Source of the DNA: Candidatus Kerfeldbacteria bacterium
GTDB taxonomy: Bacteria; Patescibacteriota; Patescibacteriia; SBBC01; CAIJZX01
DNA length: 12,211 bases
Reading direction: 5' to 3'
Assembly: GCA_016217865.1 (NCBI GenBank)
Contig: JACRFO010000023.1
Location: forward strand, 1-12,211
Shown: positions 1 through 5,908 of the stretch, piece by piece
Layout: each line of letters opens with the position of its first letter
How positions within the stretch are numbered: the first letter of the stretch is position 1
Notes under the pieces: model-generated
The model's input: the letters and a program-made list of their open reading frames with translations, nothing else
Database searches by the model: none
Told to the model about the DNA's origin: nothing
Made by a program: the position numbers and the translations under genes

Positions 1-18
1 CCACTGAACTACACCCGC
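1..18 (-). tRNA. 5' end of a tRNA, probably tRNA-Gly (cut by window edge)
   Basis: On the minus strand the last 18 bases read GCGGGTGTAGTTCAGTGG. This fits a tRNA 5' end: 7-nt acceptor strand GCGGGTG, then TA (positions 8-9), D-stem GTTC and a D-loop starting AGTGG. The acceptor sequence and D-arm resemble bacterial tRNA-Gly, but the anticodon lies outside the window, so the amino acid is inferred. It sits directly downstream of the folded element at 66-156. Confidence 0.62.
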
Positions 19-22
19 ATGT

Positions 23-49
23 GTGGTACCTGACAAACGTTTTTTGTAA
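23..49 (-). promoter_or_regulatory. weak promoter-like site before the partial tRNA
   Basis: The minus strand carries TTACAA (44-49), a 15-nt spacer and TACCAC (23-28), ending 4 nt before the tRNA 5' end. The spacer is short and the -10 is poor, so the site is tentative. If used, transcription would start inside the tRNA, so an upstream start may be more likely. Confidence 0.22.
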
Positions 50-65
50 TGATGTTTTCCCCTGT

Positions 66-156
66 GACTCGCCGTTCCTTCGGAACATGCTCGTCCCGTC
101 TCGGCCGCCGCGAGCAAAGCAGTTTGCTCGCTCTTGCTTCGCAAGCCGGCCTCGAC
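66..156 (-). other. folded tRNA-linked element with tandem G-A motifs
   Basis: Read on the minus strand, this segment folds by eye into two domains. Domain 1 (156-98) is a three-way junction. Its closing stem is GTC/GAC, a tandem G-A step (153-152 with 102-101), then GGCCG/CGGCC. It encloses hairpin CTTGC-GAA-GCAAG (145-133) and a perfect 9-bp hairpin with loop CTGC (131-110). Domain 2 (95-66) is GAC/GTC, another tandem G-A step, GC/GC, a small internal loop, then GTTCC-GAA-GGAAC (86-74). Two CGAG/CGAG tandem G-A steps and two GAA triloops in under 100 nt are unlikely by chance. It could be a structured RNA or a DNA element that folds when single-stranded. Function unknown. Confidence 0.6.
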
Positions 157-174
157 CCACTGAACTACACTAGC
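157..174 (-). repeat. copy of a tRNA 5' end (16 of 18 bases match 1-18)
   Basis: The minus-strand sequence GCTAGTGTAGTTCAGTGG matches the tRNA 5' end at 1-18 at 16 of 18 positions, including an exact 14-base block. It runs straight into the folded element at 156, with no D-stem partner or anticodon arm, so it is not a complete tRNA. The copies are 156 bp apart. It may be the remnant of a tRNA gene split or partly duplicated by the element. Confidence 0.6.
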
Positions 175-234
175 GTTTGAAAGGGACCGGCCTTTTTCTT
201 AGCTTCCGCATGGTATCAACAATCAACAAAACAA

Positions 235-855
235 TCAAGTCGCCGCATCATCCGGGGCGAGAACCTGTAGGCTGAAAAAAGCCCCGATGAGCTGCAGCAC
301 CCCAACCAAGACGATAAGCGTTGGAAAACCGTAGAGCGTCAGGAGCGCACCGCCGAGTACTGTCGCCGCCGCGATGAGTAATTGGTTTCCGCCATCCGCC
401 ATCGCCCATTCTTCCGACTCATGACCCTGATCTTCGTACTTGCCGTACATGGTTTTCCAAGCCGGGACCATCCAGGCATTGACCGCGCCATTGAATATTT
501 GGACCGGGTAGATGATCCACAGTTCGTCCACGAGCAGAAAGGAAAAGGCCGCCAGGGTGAGCAGGAAGTAACTGGAAACGATAATGGCCCGCTTGTTTTC
601 AATCGAATTCTGGACCCGTCCGAAGACAATAATGAGCAGGCCGAACGTTAGTGAGTACAACGATAGGGCCACCGTGATGTCAAACGGCGTCGCGTCGTAC
701 TGGAGCGCGAAAATGGTAAAGAGCGGACCGAATAACGCGAACGCGAAAATATTGAAGTAATTCCCAAGCAGCAACAATTTCAGAATCCGATGACGATTCC
801 TTGGTTTGAAGATGAGGTGCAGCATGTGTTTGGATGTGGGCACCGCCGACATCAT
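235..855 (-). CDS. half-size MFS-like membrane protein (6 TM)
   Basis: A 206-aa protein with six likely membrane helices near residues 29-50, 60-79, 90-108, 110-131, 158-175 and 178-198. The helix 2-3 loop (FGRVQNSIENKR) is a degenerate form of the MFS motif A loop, and six helices equal one MFS half. Full MFS transporters have about 400 residues and 12 helices. This protein stops cleanly at TGA with hydrophilic ends, so it looks like a real short protein rather than a frameshifted one. It could work as a dimer; the substrate is unknown. It is the first gene after tRNA-Cys, and no separate promoter is evident. ATGs at codons 1, 2 and 11 all lack an SD; I keep the longest. The coding assignment is firm and the family assignment moderate. 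Confidence 0.75.
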   Translation of the reverse strand: MMSAVPTSKHMLHLIFKPRNRHRILKLLLLGNYFNIFAFALFGPLFTIFALQYDATPFDITVALSLYSLTFGLLIIVFGRVQNSIENKRAIIVSSYFLLTLAAFSFLLVDELWIIYPVQIFNGAVNAWMVPAWKTMYGKYEDQGHESEEWAMADGGNQLLIAAATVLGGALLTLYGFPTLIVLVGVLQLIGAFFSLQVLAPDDAAT

Positions 856-857
856 CG

Positions 858-998
858 TCCAGCACCAGGCCGCTCGTTTCTCTCATTCTTGGAGGCCTGG
901 AGGAGATTCGAACTCCTGAATAAGGGTTTTGCAGACCCTTGCCTTACCACTTGGCTACCAGGCCAAGCCGGGTGAGAAACGAGCGGCTCGATGCTGGG
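858..998 (-). repeat. 25-nt inverted repeat bracketing tRNA-Cys
   Basis: Arms at 858-882 and 974-998 flank the tRNA at 7 and 9 nt. They contain an exact 14-bp core (GAGAAACGAGCGGC at 974-987 and its complement at 869-882). In the minus-strand transcript the outer part adds six Watson-Crick pairs (CCAGCA with its partner), one more pair and two G-U wobbles, with one internal A-C mismatch. Leader and trailer of the pre-tRNA could therefore form a stem of about 23 pairs closing the tRNA. The trailer arm ends two bases before the MFS start codon. Confidence 0.75.
890..964 (-). tRNA. tRNA-Cys (anticodon GCA)
   Basis: A full cloverleaf is readable on the minus strand: acceptor GGCCTGG paired with CCAGGCC, TA, D-arm GCC-AAGTGGTAA-GGC, anticodon arm AGGGT-CTGCAAA-ACCCT, variable loop and T-arm AGGAG-TTCGAAT-CTCCT. 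The anticodon GCA (plus positions 930-932) reads cysteine codons. The discriminator base is U, a known identity element of tRNA-Cys, and the 3' CCA is encoded (plus positions 890-892 hold its complement). A promoter lies 62 nt upstream. Confidence 0.97.
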
Positions 999-1025
999 TG
1001 GCCGCGACGGCGTTGATGCCGGGAT

Positions 1026-1053
1026 ACTGTACCACAGGTAACAAATAAATCAA
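1026..1053 (-). promoter_or_regulatory. promoter for tRNA-Cys and the MFS gene
   Basis: The minus strand has TTGATT (1048-1053), a 16-nt spacer and TACAGT (1026-1031), preceded by TGG, which gives an extended -10 (TGGTACAGT). Transcription would start near 1018-1020, before the leader arm of the inverted repeat. The same -10 hexamer occurs before tig. Confidence 0.55.
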
Positions 1054-1088
1054 CTGCGTATCAGCTCGAGATATTCAACGAGTCGATA

Positions 1089-1484
1089 TTACTTCGATGA
1101 AAAGCCCTGGAGTTCCGCTGAAATCATACTGACAATCTTCTCGAGTTTCGTCAGCGCCTTCGGGTAGTACTGGGAAATCCCAAGCCGTAGGTACTTGTTC
1201 ACAATTTCCGGGTTGATCGAGTTCGTCACGAGGTAGATCGGCAAGAGTTTCAGCTTCTCATCTTTCTTCATGGCTGTAACTAATTCATCACCAGTCTTAT
1301 CCGGCAGGTAGTGATCGAGCCAGACGACATCAATTTCCGGTATCTCGTTTAGGTAATCTAATGCTTGGTCGACCGTCCGAGCCAACAAGACTTTATAGCC
1401 GCTTTTTTCCAGCTTCAACTTGATCGCCTCGGACAGCAGCTCTTCGTCTTCGACTACGAGAATGGACGGCTGCGAAGTGGGCAT
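1089..1484 (-). CDS. single-domain response regulator (receiver only)
   Basis: A 131-aa protein that is a complete CheY-like receiver with no output domain. The hallmarks are all present: acidic cluster E12-D13, phosphoacceptor D57 in VVWLDHYLPD, the conserved Thr/Ser site T87 in YLVTNS, and K109 in the YPKA segment. It follows the histidine kinase by 28 nt and is presumably its phosphotransfer partner. With no DNA-binding domain, it must act through protein contacts or as a phosphate sink. The start is the ATG at 1484, with only a weak GAG upstream. A TACACT hexamer at 1495-1500 could give extra transcription of this gene alone. The family is certain; the partner is inferred from position. 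Confidence 0.95.
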   Translation of the reverse strand: MPTSQPSILVVEDEELLSEAIKLKLEKSGYKVLLARTVDQALDYLNEIPEIDVVWLDHYLPDKTGDELVTAMKKDEKLKLLPIYLVTNSINPEIVNKYLRLGISQYYPKALTKLEKIVSMISAELQGFSSK

Positions 1485-1494
1485 AGTTAGCTCT

Positions 1495-1500
1495 AGTGTA
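1495..1500 (-). promoter_or_regulatory. -10-like TACACT before the response regulator
   Basis: TACACT lies in the 28-nt gap between the kinase and regulator genes, 10 nt before the ATG. No good -35 is seen. The surrounding GCTACACTAGAGCTA matches the nfo upstream sequence at 14 of 15 positions, which is the main reason to list it. Confidence 0.3.
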
Positions 1501-1512
1501 GCGCAATAGCGC

Positions 1513-3186
1513 CTAGGCGGATAGAGCGCGCGAACCAGCTTTGGCGCGCATACCGGACCGCGGCAGTTTCACGGTAAATGTCGTTCCGATCTTTGGTTTT
1601 GAGGTAAAGGAAATTGAACCACCTGACTGCTCAACGATGGCTTTCACGATGTACAGCCCGAGTCCATTGCCATTCGGGGACATCGCCTGGGCCGCCCGCG
1701 ATCGGAACATCTTCGTGAACATTTGCTGGCGGTCATGTTCGGCAATGCCGATGCCGGTGTCCGCGACCTGGAGGATCAAGACATTGCGTTGGGCTTGCAA
1801 CCGAACCGTCACCCGGCCAGACCGGGGTGTGTACCGAACGGCATTGGTTATGAGATTCTGTACGATGATAGTCATCAGATTCTGATCAAGCAGAATCGGC
1901 GGGAGACTCACATCAAGGTCAACGATGATGCGTGGCGTCGGACCGGTAGCCCGTACTTCTCGGACCACTTGGCGGATCAGTTTTGGTAAGTCCGTCAGGA
2001 TCGGGGCAACTTCAAAGGTACCCAGGTCGATACGGGACGTGTTGAGCAGCGCCGTTACGAGGGTAATCATCCGTTCATTGCTCAACTGGATTTTTCCGAT
2101 AATGGACCGCTGTTTTGGCGGCAGCGGTCCGGCCGTGTTATCCATCAGCAATTCGGTAAACCAGGCAATCGCGGACAGCGGCGTAGTGAGTTGGTGCGAA
2201 GCGAGTGAGACGAATTCCGTCTTGGCAGCATCCAGCCGGACCCGCTCGGAAATATCTTCTTGGAGACCGACGTAGAAGATATTTTTCCCGTCCAACCGAA
2301 CCGGGAAAATTTGCAGCTCGGCCGTGTACTCGCTGCCATCCCGGCGACGGTTGATGATCTTCTCGCTCTTGAATGGGAGCCCCGCAGCCAGGTTTTGCCA
2401 GAGCCGTTGGTGTTCGGCCGGATCGGTTTTTCCCGACTGGAGAATTCTTGGGTTTTGACCGAGCGCCTGACTGGCCGAGTATCCGGTCAGCCGTTCCCAC
2501 GCCGGATTGACGTAGATGATGTTCGCCTCGACATCGGTCATGACTATCCCATCCGTCGTTGCATCGACCGCTTGTTTGAACTTCTCCAATTCGCGGTCCT
2601 TGACTAGTAACTCTTCTTCGTACCGTTCGGTCACGAGCTCAAATAAGCCGAGCATCGCGCTTACTACCGTCAAACCGACGAAGACTTGTTCCATCTGCTC
2701 CTCCGCATAGGGAATATCAAGCCAACCAGCAGCACCCAATAACCCAATCGTTTGAATGATGACCAGTGTGGCCACCACCCACCAGACACCGCGGCTTAAC
2801 CCCTGGAGGAAGAAGGCGAGAATCGGGATCGTGAACAGCCAAAGAAACCCGGTATCGTGCAGGCCACCCGATACGAGGAGGAAGGCTGTCAGCACCAACA
2901 TCAAACAGAGAATGAAGTTGCTGGCAGCAATGACATTCTTTAATCGGCGTAAGTACGCGAGATTCGCCATTGCCAGCAGGGTAAACGCGAAATCAATCAA
3001 GGCGCGTTCCGGGCGGCCGTTGAGGATGTAGGTGATACCGAATCCGGTCAGCGTCAGCGCCCCGATGAACGATAGGCCGAACACGAAGAGTACTTGCCGC
3101 GTCTCACGGTTCAGGAAGTCTAATTCGGTCCCAAGCTCAAGGCGTTGGGCGATAAACCGCCGGACTGTTGCGCGGACATTCTTCAT
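1513..3186 (-). CDS. membrane PAS sensor histidine kinase
   Basis: A 557-aa protein. Six likely membrane helices fill residues about 33-185 and a short coiled linker follows. A PAS domain (about 205-318) runs from the AVDATTDGIVMTD segment to LQEDISER. The HisKA dimerisation helix has the phosphoacceptor H331 in SHQLTTPLSAI, with T where most kinases have R. The ATPase domain (about 435-542) shows the N box (N444, N448), the G1 box DTGIGI (476-481) and the G2 box GNGLGLYIV (506-514), so the kinase looks catalytically intact. It probably autophosphorylates H331 and passes phosphate to the next gene's receiver. The signal is unknown; it could be sensed by the membrane region or PAS. The ATG overlaps the glycosylase stop as ATGA, which indicates coupled translation. 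Confidence 0.95.
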   Translation of the reverse strand: MKNVRATVRRFIAQRLELGTELDFLNRETRQVLFVFGLSFIGALTLTGFGITYILNGRPERALIDFAFTLLAMANLAYLRRLKNVIAASNFILCLMLVLTAFLLVSGGLHDTGFLWLFTIPILAFFLQGLSRGVWWVVATLVIIQTIGLLGAAGWLDIPYAEEQMEQVFVGLTVVSAMLGLFELVTERYEEELLVKDRELEKFKQAVDATTDGIVMTDVEANIIYVNPAWERLTGYSASQALGQNPRILQSGKTDPAEHQRLWQNLAAGLPFKSEKIINRRRDGSEYTAELQIFPVRLDGKNIFYVGLQEDISERVRLDAAKTEFVSLASHQLTTPLSAIAWFTELLMDNTAGPLPPKQRSIIGKIQLSNERMITLVTALLNTSRIDLGTFEVAPILTDLPKLIRQVVREVRATGPTPRIIVDLDVSLPPILLDQNLMTIIVQNLITNAVRYTPRSGRVTVRLQAQRNVLILQVADTGIGIAEHDRQQMFTKMFRSRAAQAMSPNGNGLGLYIVKAIVEQSGGSISFTSKPKIGTTFTVKLPRSGMRAKAGSRALSA

Positions 3187-3773
3187 GGCGTTAATTGAAC
3201 TTTTTTCAAGACAAGCGGTATTTTTTTGAAATCGTAGATGAGTGTCTGCCGCATTCCGCCGTTGTAGAGCGCCGCGGCTGGATGGTAGAGCGGTAAGACG
3301 ACCCGCCCGCGGACCCGTTTCGGCTGACCGTGGATTTGACTGATCTTGTACTCCGGCGGGAAGAAGAGACCCATCGAATGCCGGCCGAGCGTCACGATGA
3401 GCTTCGGGGCGATGAACTCGATCTGCTTCCAGAGGAACAAGTCAGTACAAGTGTGGATTTCGTCCGGTTCAGGATCGCGGTTTTCGGGTGGGCGGCACTT
3501 AACCACATTCGTGACGAACACGTCGCTCCGCGTTTGGCCGATCGCCGACAGCATCTCGTCGAGGAACTTACCAGCAGCGCCAATGAACGGATGGCCAGTT
3601 TCGTCCTCCTTCTGACCCGGGCCTTCACCGACGAAGAGGACGGGGCTGTGGGGATTACCATCCCCGGGTACTGCTGTGAGACGCCCGGCTGCAAGCGGAC
3701 AAGCCGTACAGTCGTGGACGGCGGCAGCGATCGCCTCGAGACTCGTCAGGGTGGCTGGCGTAGGGATCGACAT
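3183..3773 (-). CDS. uracil-DNA glycosylase, family 4 (iron-sulfur type)
   Basis: A 196-aa protein of usual length for family 4 uracil-DNA glycosylases, which remove uracil from DNA to begin base-excision repair. Four cysteines fit the 4Fe-4S ligand pattern: C22 and C25 (CTAC), C93 in VKCRPPENR, and C109. The uracil-binding motif is GEGPGQKEDETG (49-60; usually GEAPG), followed by HPFIG. The second active-site motif is HPAA (164-167). It lies 2 nt after the EamA gene and overlaps the kinase gene by 4 nt (ATGA). With endonuclease IV elsewhere in the window, the first two base-excision steps are covered. Its place in a two-component operon is unexplained. No clear SD. Confidence 0.94.
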   Translation of the reverse strand: MSIPTPATLTSLEAIAAAVHDCTACPLAAGRLTAVPGDGNPHSPVLFVGEGPGQKEDETGHPFIGAAGKFLDEMLSAIGQTRSDVFVTNVVKCRPPENRDPEPDEIHTCTDLFLWKQIEFIAPKLIVTLGRHSMGLFFPPEYKISQIHGQPKRVRGRVVLPLYHPAAALYNGGMRQTLIYDFKKIPLVLKKVQLTP

Positions 3774-3775
3774 AC

Positions 3776-4675
3776 CTATTGTACAACAAAATAGACGCCA
3801 ACGAGCATAATCACCGAAGCCAGAACTTTCTGGGGTAAGTTGTGCTCGTGGAAAAACTTGCCGCCGAGGAGCACATCAACCAGTGAAGAGAGGCGCTTCA
3901 GTGCAATCACCAGTCCAACGGCGGTCAGGCTGACGGCCTGCAGTTGGGTTAGGTTGGCAATGAGGTGGAGACCGGCGGCAAGCAGGATGGGAATAACCGT
4001 CAGACGGTGGCGGCGGAAAAGGGTCACTGGCCGGCGGCCCGAGACGAAGACAATGAGCGAAAAAACGGCCATGATCGACAAGGTGTAGGCGAGGTAGGTG
4101 TAGATCGAAACCGATTGGAGGATGTGTCGGTCGATAACATTCGCCAGCGAAAAAGACAGTAGGGCACATAGGGCGAAGAGGCCGCCGGGTGATTTACCGA
4201 GCTGGAGAAACGGATCGAAGATCCGGCCGGGGTGTTTCGTTGAATCGCGCCACCAGCCCGGCGGGTAGTGACGGAGTTCAAGCACGTAGGTACCGATGAG
4301 TAGGAGAAGAATGCCGATGAGTTGGATGCCCTGAACAGTTTCACCAAGGAAGACGAGGGCGAGCAGGAAGGTCAAACCGGGATCAAGGGCGAGCACCGGT
4401 GCGACCACTGACAGCTCGGATCGGCGCAAGGACTTGGTCAAAAAATAGAACGCTCCAGCCCCGGCTAATCCGGTCGCCACCAACCACAGCAATTCCGTTG
4501 AGGTGACCGACCAGCTGATGGAAGACCGGAAGTACGAGAAGAACATCAGCCACTTCATCGCGCTGAAAACCATCACGTACTCCGCCGAATGCTCATTCTG
4601 AAGCGTCCGTTTCTGTAGCAAGCCAACCAGCGCGATCGCCAGCGCCGAGATGAGTGCGTAGCCAACCCACGCCAT
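3776..4675 (-). CDS. EamA/DMT-family transporter
   Basis: A 299-aa, roughly ten-helix membrane protein built as two similar halves, typical of the drug/metabolite transporter superfamily. The end of the first half (about 76-131) has the usual pattern: SELSVVAPVLALDPG, then FLGE, then a last helix. The second half repeats it at about 248-298, with ALKRLSSLVDVLLGGKFFHE. The substrate cannot be told from sequence. An in-frame ATG 39 codons upstream lies inside the phosphodiesterase gene and adds a polar segment, so I reject it. The ATG at 4675 sits one base after the phosphodiesterase TGA (TGATATG) and begins straight into helix 1 (MAWVGYALIS). The operon position suggests translational coupling to both neighbours. 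Confidence 0.9.
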   Translation of the reverse strand: MAWVGYALISALAIALVGLLQKRTLQNEHSAEYVMVFSAMKWLMFFSYFRSSISWSVTSTELLWLVATGLAGAGAFYFLTKSLRRSELSVVAPVLALDPGLTFLLALVFLGETVQGIQLIGILLLLIGTYVLELRHYPPGWWRDSTKHPGRIFDPFLQLGKSPGGLFALCALLSFSLANVIDRHILQSVSIYTYLAYTLSIMAVFSLIVFVSGRRPVTLFRRHRLTVIPILLAAGLHLIANLTQLQAVSLTAVGLVIALKRLSSLVDVLLGGKFFHEHNLPQKVLASVIMLVGVYFVVQ

Positions 4676-4676
4676 A

Positions 4677-5171
4677 TCAGAGTTTAAGATCAATGAACTC
4701 GTGTTGGCGTTTCGGCAGATCGAGCGTCGCGATCGATGGGTATTGAAACATGCCGCCGGCTGTACCGGGGTTGAGGACGCGGCAGTCACCAATCCGCTCC
4801 CAGCGCTTCAGGTGCGTATGACCGTGACAGACCACATCGTATTCGCCGCTGCGTGCCATGATCTCGGCTCCGTCTGGTTTATGCGTGAAGCCGAGGCGTA
4901 GTCCGGCCAGGGCGACCTCGCCGCGATCACCGTGGTGGGTAACATTGGGTAAGTGTTCAACAACTTCAGATTCTAGCGCGCGATCAGCCACATTGCCAAA
5001 AACTGTGTGGATCGTTCCGTAATAGTCTTTCGCCATCCGTTCCAGCATCGCCGGCGAGCTGGTATCTCCGCAGTTGATGAGCACCGCTACTTGGTGGTCG
5101 ACTAACCACTTGGCGATGAGTCCCCAAGCAACGACGTTATCGTGTAAATCAGACATCACAGCAACAACCAT
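4677..5171 (-). CDS. YfcE/MJ0936-type metallophosphodiesterase
   Basis: A 164-aa calcineurin-like phosphoesterase of the small YfcE/MJ0936 group, which hydrolyse phosphodiesters with two bound metal ions. Metal-site residues in order: SDLH (D8, H10), NCGD (D36), GN (N60, usually GNCD), FTHKP (H97) and HGHTH (116-120), then NPG, typical of the group. The natural substrate is unknown. A longer start at 5177 is possible. I prefer 5171 because MVVAVMSD matches the usual family N-terminus and lies where transcription from the -10 at 5178-5183 should begin, giving a leaderless mRNA. It is first in a five-gene run with EamA, glycosylase, kinase and regulator. Confidence 0.92.
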   Translation of the reverse strand: MVVAVMSDLHDNVVAWGLIAKWLVDHQVAVLINCGDTSSPAMLERMAKDYYGTIHTVFGNVADRALESEVVEHLPNVTHHGDRGEVALAGLRLGFTHKPDGAEIMARSGEYDVVCHGHTHLKRWERIGDCRVLNPGTAGGMFQYPSIATLDLPKRQHEFIDLKL

Positions 5172-5177
5172 GCCCAT

Positions 5178-5206
5178 ATGATACCACGTTCGCCTCGGTC
5201 TGAAAA
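5178..5206 (-). promoter_or_regulatory. promoter for the phosphodiesterase operon
   Basis: The minus strand reads TTTTCA (5201-5206), a 17-nt spacer and TATCAT (5178-5183) preceded by TGG (extended -10). The ATG at 5171 begins 6 nt after the -10, where the first transcribed base is expected. The -35 overlaps the T-run of the upstream terminator. Confidence 0.45.
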
Positions 5207-5236
5207 AAGAAAGACCTCCGGGTGATGCCTAGAGGT
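5203..5236 (-). terminator. terminator after the exported-protein gene
   Basis: On the minus strand ACCTCT pairs with GGAGGT (one G-U), continues past one mismatch with GG/CC closing a CATCA loop, and is followed by CTTTCTTTTTT. This is a good intrinsic terminator. A second GC hairpin (GGGGC-GTCGA-GCCCC, 5243-5257) lies between it and the stop codon. Confidence 0.6.
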
Positions 5237-5272
5237 TGGGGTGGGGCTCGACGCCCCGGGAGCTGCCGGCCA

Positions 5273-5773
5273 TCAGGCCGTGTTCTTGTCGCGTCCCATG
5301 CCGGACTCGTCGGTCTGGTTGCTGTTCGTCTGCAACCCGGCCGTGTGGTCCGCCGTCGGGCGCGCCGCGCGCATGCGATGGTTCGTGCCGTTCGTCGGCT
5401 TCATCGTCGCCGTGTCGTTGGACGCGATGTTGATCTGGGCGGAGTGAGCCGCCGCGGCCTTGTCGCAGGAGTTCGTGACCCCCGGCACGAAGACGTCGTC
5501 GTCGCGGATGAGCGGGAACTGGCCGCCGGTCGCCGCGCTCACGCTGGTGAGCTCCTGGGCGAACACGTCGGTCGTGAACGAGGCCTTGGGGTACTTCATC
5601 TGGTTGAACTGCGCCGCCGCGTCCACGGTGTTGATCACGACCTCCGACGTGATCATCGACTGGATGGGGCCGGTCTTCTGCGGGCTCCGGACGCTCGCGA
5701 CCGCGATGGTCGCCAGCAGAACGGTGGCCAGCAGCGTCAGCGTGATACCCTTCGAGACGGGATGTCCACGCAT
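5273..5773 (-). CDS. exported protein of unknown function, GC-rich
   Basis: A 166-aa protein that I do not recognise. Residues 1-28 look like a signal peptide or membrane anchor: MRGHPVSK, a hydrophobic stretch TLTLLATVLLATIAVAS, then polar sequence. No lipobox is seen. The rest is rich in Ala, Thr, Asn and Asp, with one Cys and a low-complexity C-terminus. The start is the ATG at 5773 because GAGGAG lies 8 nt upstream; the reading frame extends further but without an SD. Codons end overwhelmingly in G or C, unlike neighbours such as tig. With its own TTGACA promoter, leader and terminator, it looks like an independently acquired or specially expressed gene. Longer overlapping frames here encode Arg/His/Pro-rich sequence typical of GC-rich shadows. 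Confidence 0.65.
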   Translation of the reverse strand: MRGHPVSKGITLTLLATVLLATIAVASVRSPQKTGPIQSMITSEVVINTVDAAAQFNQMKYPKASFTTDVFAQELTSVSAATGGQFPLIRDDDVFVPGVTNSCDKAAAAHSAQINIASNDTATMKPTNGTNHRMRAARPTADHTAGLQTNSNQTDESGMGRDKNTA

Positions 5774-5781
5774 AGTGGGCA

Positions 5782-5846
5782 CTCCTCTGCGGAGGGGGTT
5801 GTGCGTGTGCTCGTCTGCGAGCTTCCGTCCCGCCACCCACACGCAC
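5782..5846 (-). promoter_or_regulatory. structured leader with partly masked SD
   Basis: In the exported-protein leader GTGCGTGTG (plus strand 5801-5809) pairs exactly with CACACGCAC (5838-5846), enclosing a small CTCG-CAGA-CGAG hairpin. Just downstream CTCC (5791-5794) can pair with GGAG (5782-5785) of the SD, leaving a 5-nt loop. The arrangement could tune translation. No ligand or known riboswitch class is recognised. Confidence 0.4.
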
Positions 5847-5866
5847 TAAGGTGGCAGATAAAGCAA

Positions 5867-5895
5867 AACCTACTCCCACCGTGTGCGGCTGTCAA
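5867..5895 (-). promoter_or_regulatory. promoter of the exported-protein gene
   Basis: A perfect TTGACA (5890-5895), a 17-nt spacer and TAGGTT (5867-5872) lie just after the ydcF-like stop. The -10 keeps the key T-A...T positions. Transcription would start near 5860, giving a leader of about 87 nt. Confidence 0.6.
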
Positions 5896-5908
5896 GTCGG
5901 CCGGTGAG

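Noticed and set aside
178..200. Possible terminator AAAGG/CCTTT after the MFS gene
   Set aside because: The stem is only 5 bp, and on the transcribed minus strand no T-run follows. The T-run is on the plus side, where no gene is supported.
858..998. Reading the inverted repeat around tRNA-Cys as ends of a transposable element
   Set aside because: No target-site duplication is seen outside the arms and no transposase is nearby. Pairing improves as RNA on the transcribed strand, which favours a processing stem.
4676..4792. N-terminal extension of the EamA gene to an ATG at 4792
   Set aside because: It lies inside the phosphodiesterase gene in another frame and adds 39 polar residues before the first membrane helix. 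The ATG one base after the upstream stop fits better.
5774..5842. Earlier start (5842) for the exported protein
   Set aside because: It would place the GAGGAG site and the structured leader inside the coding region and put polar residues ahead of the signal peptide.
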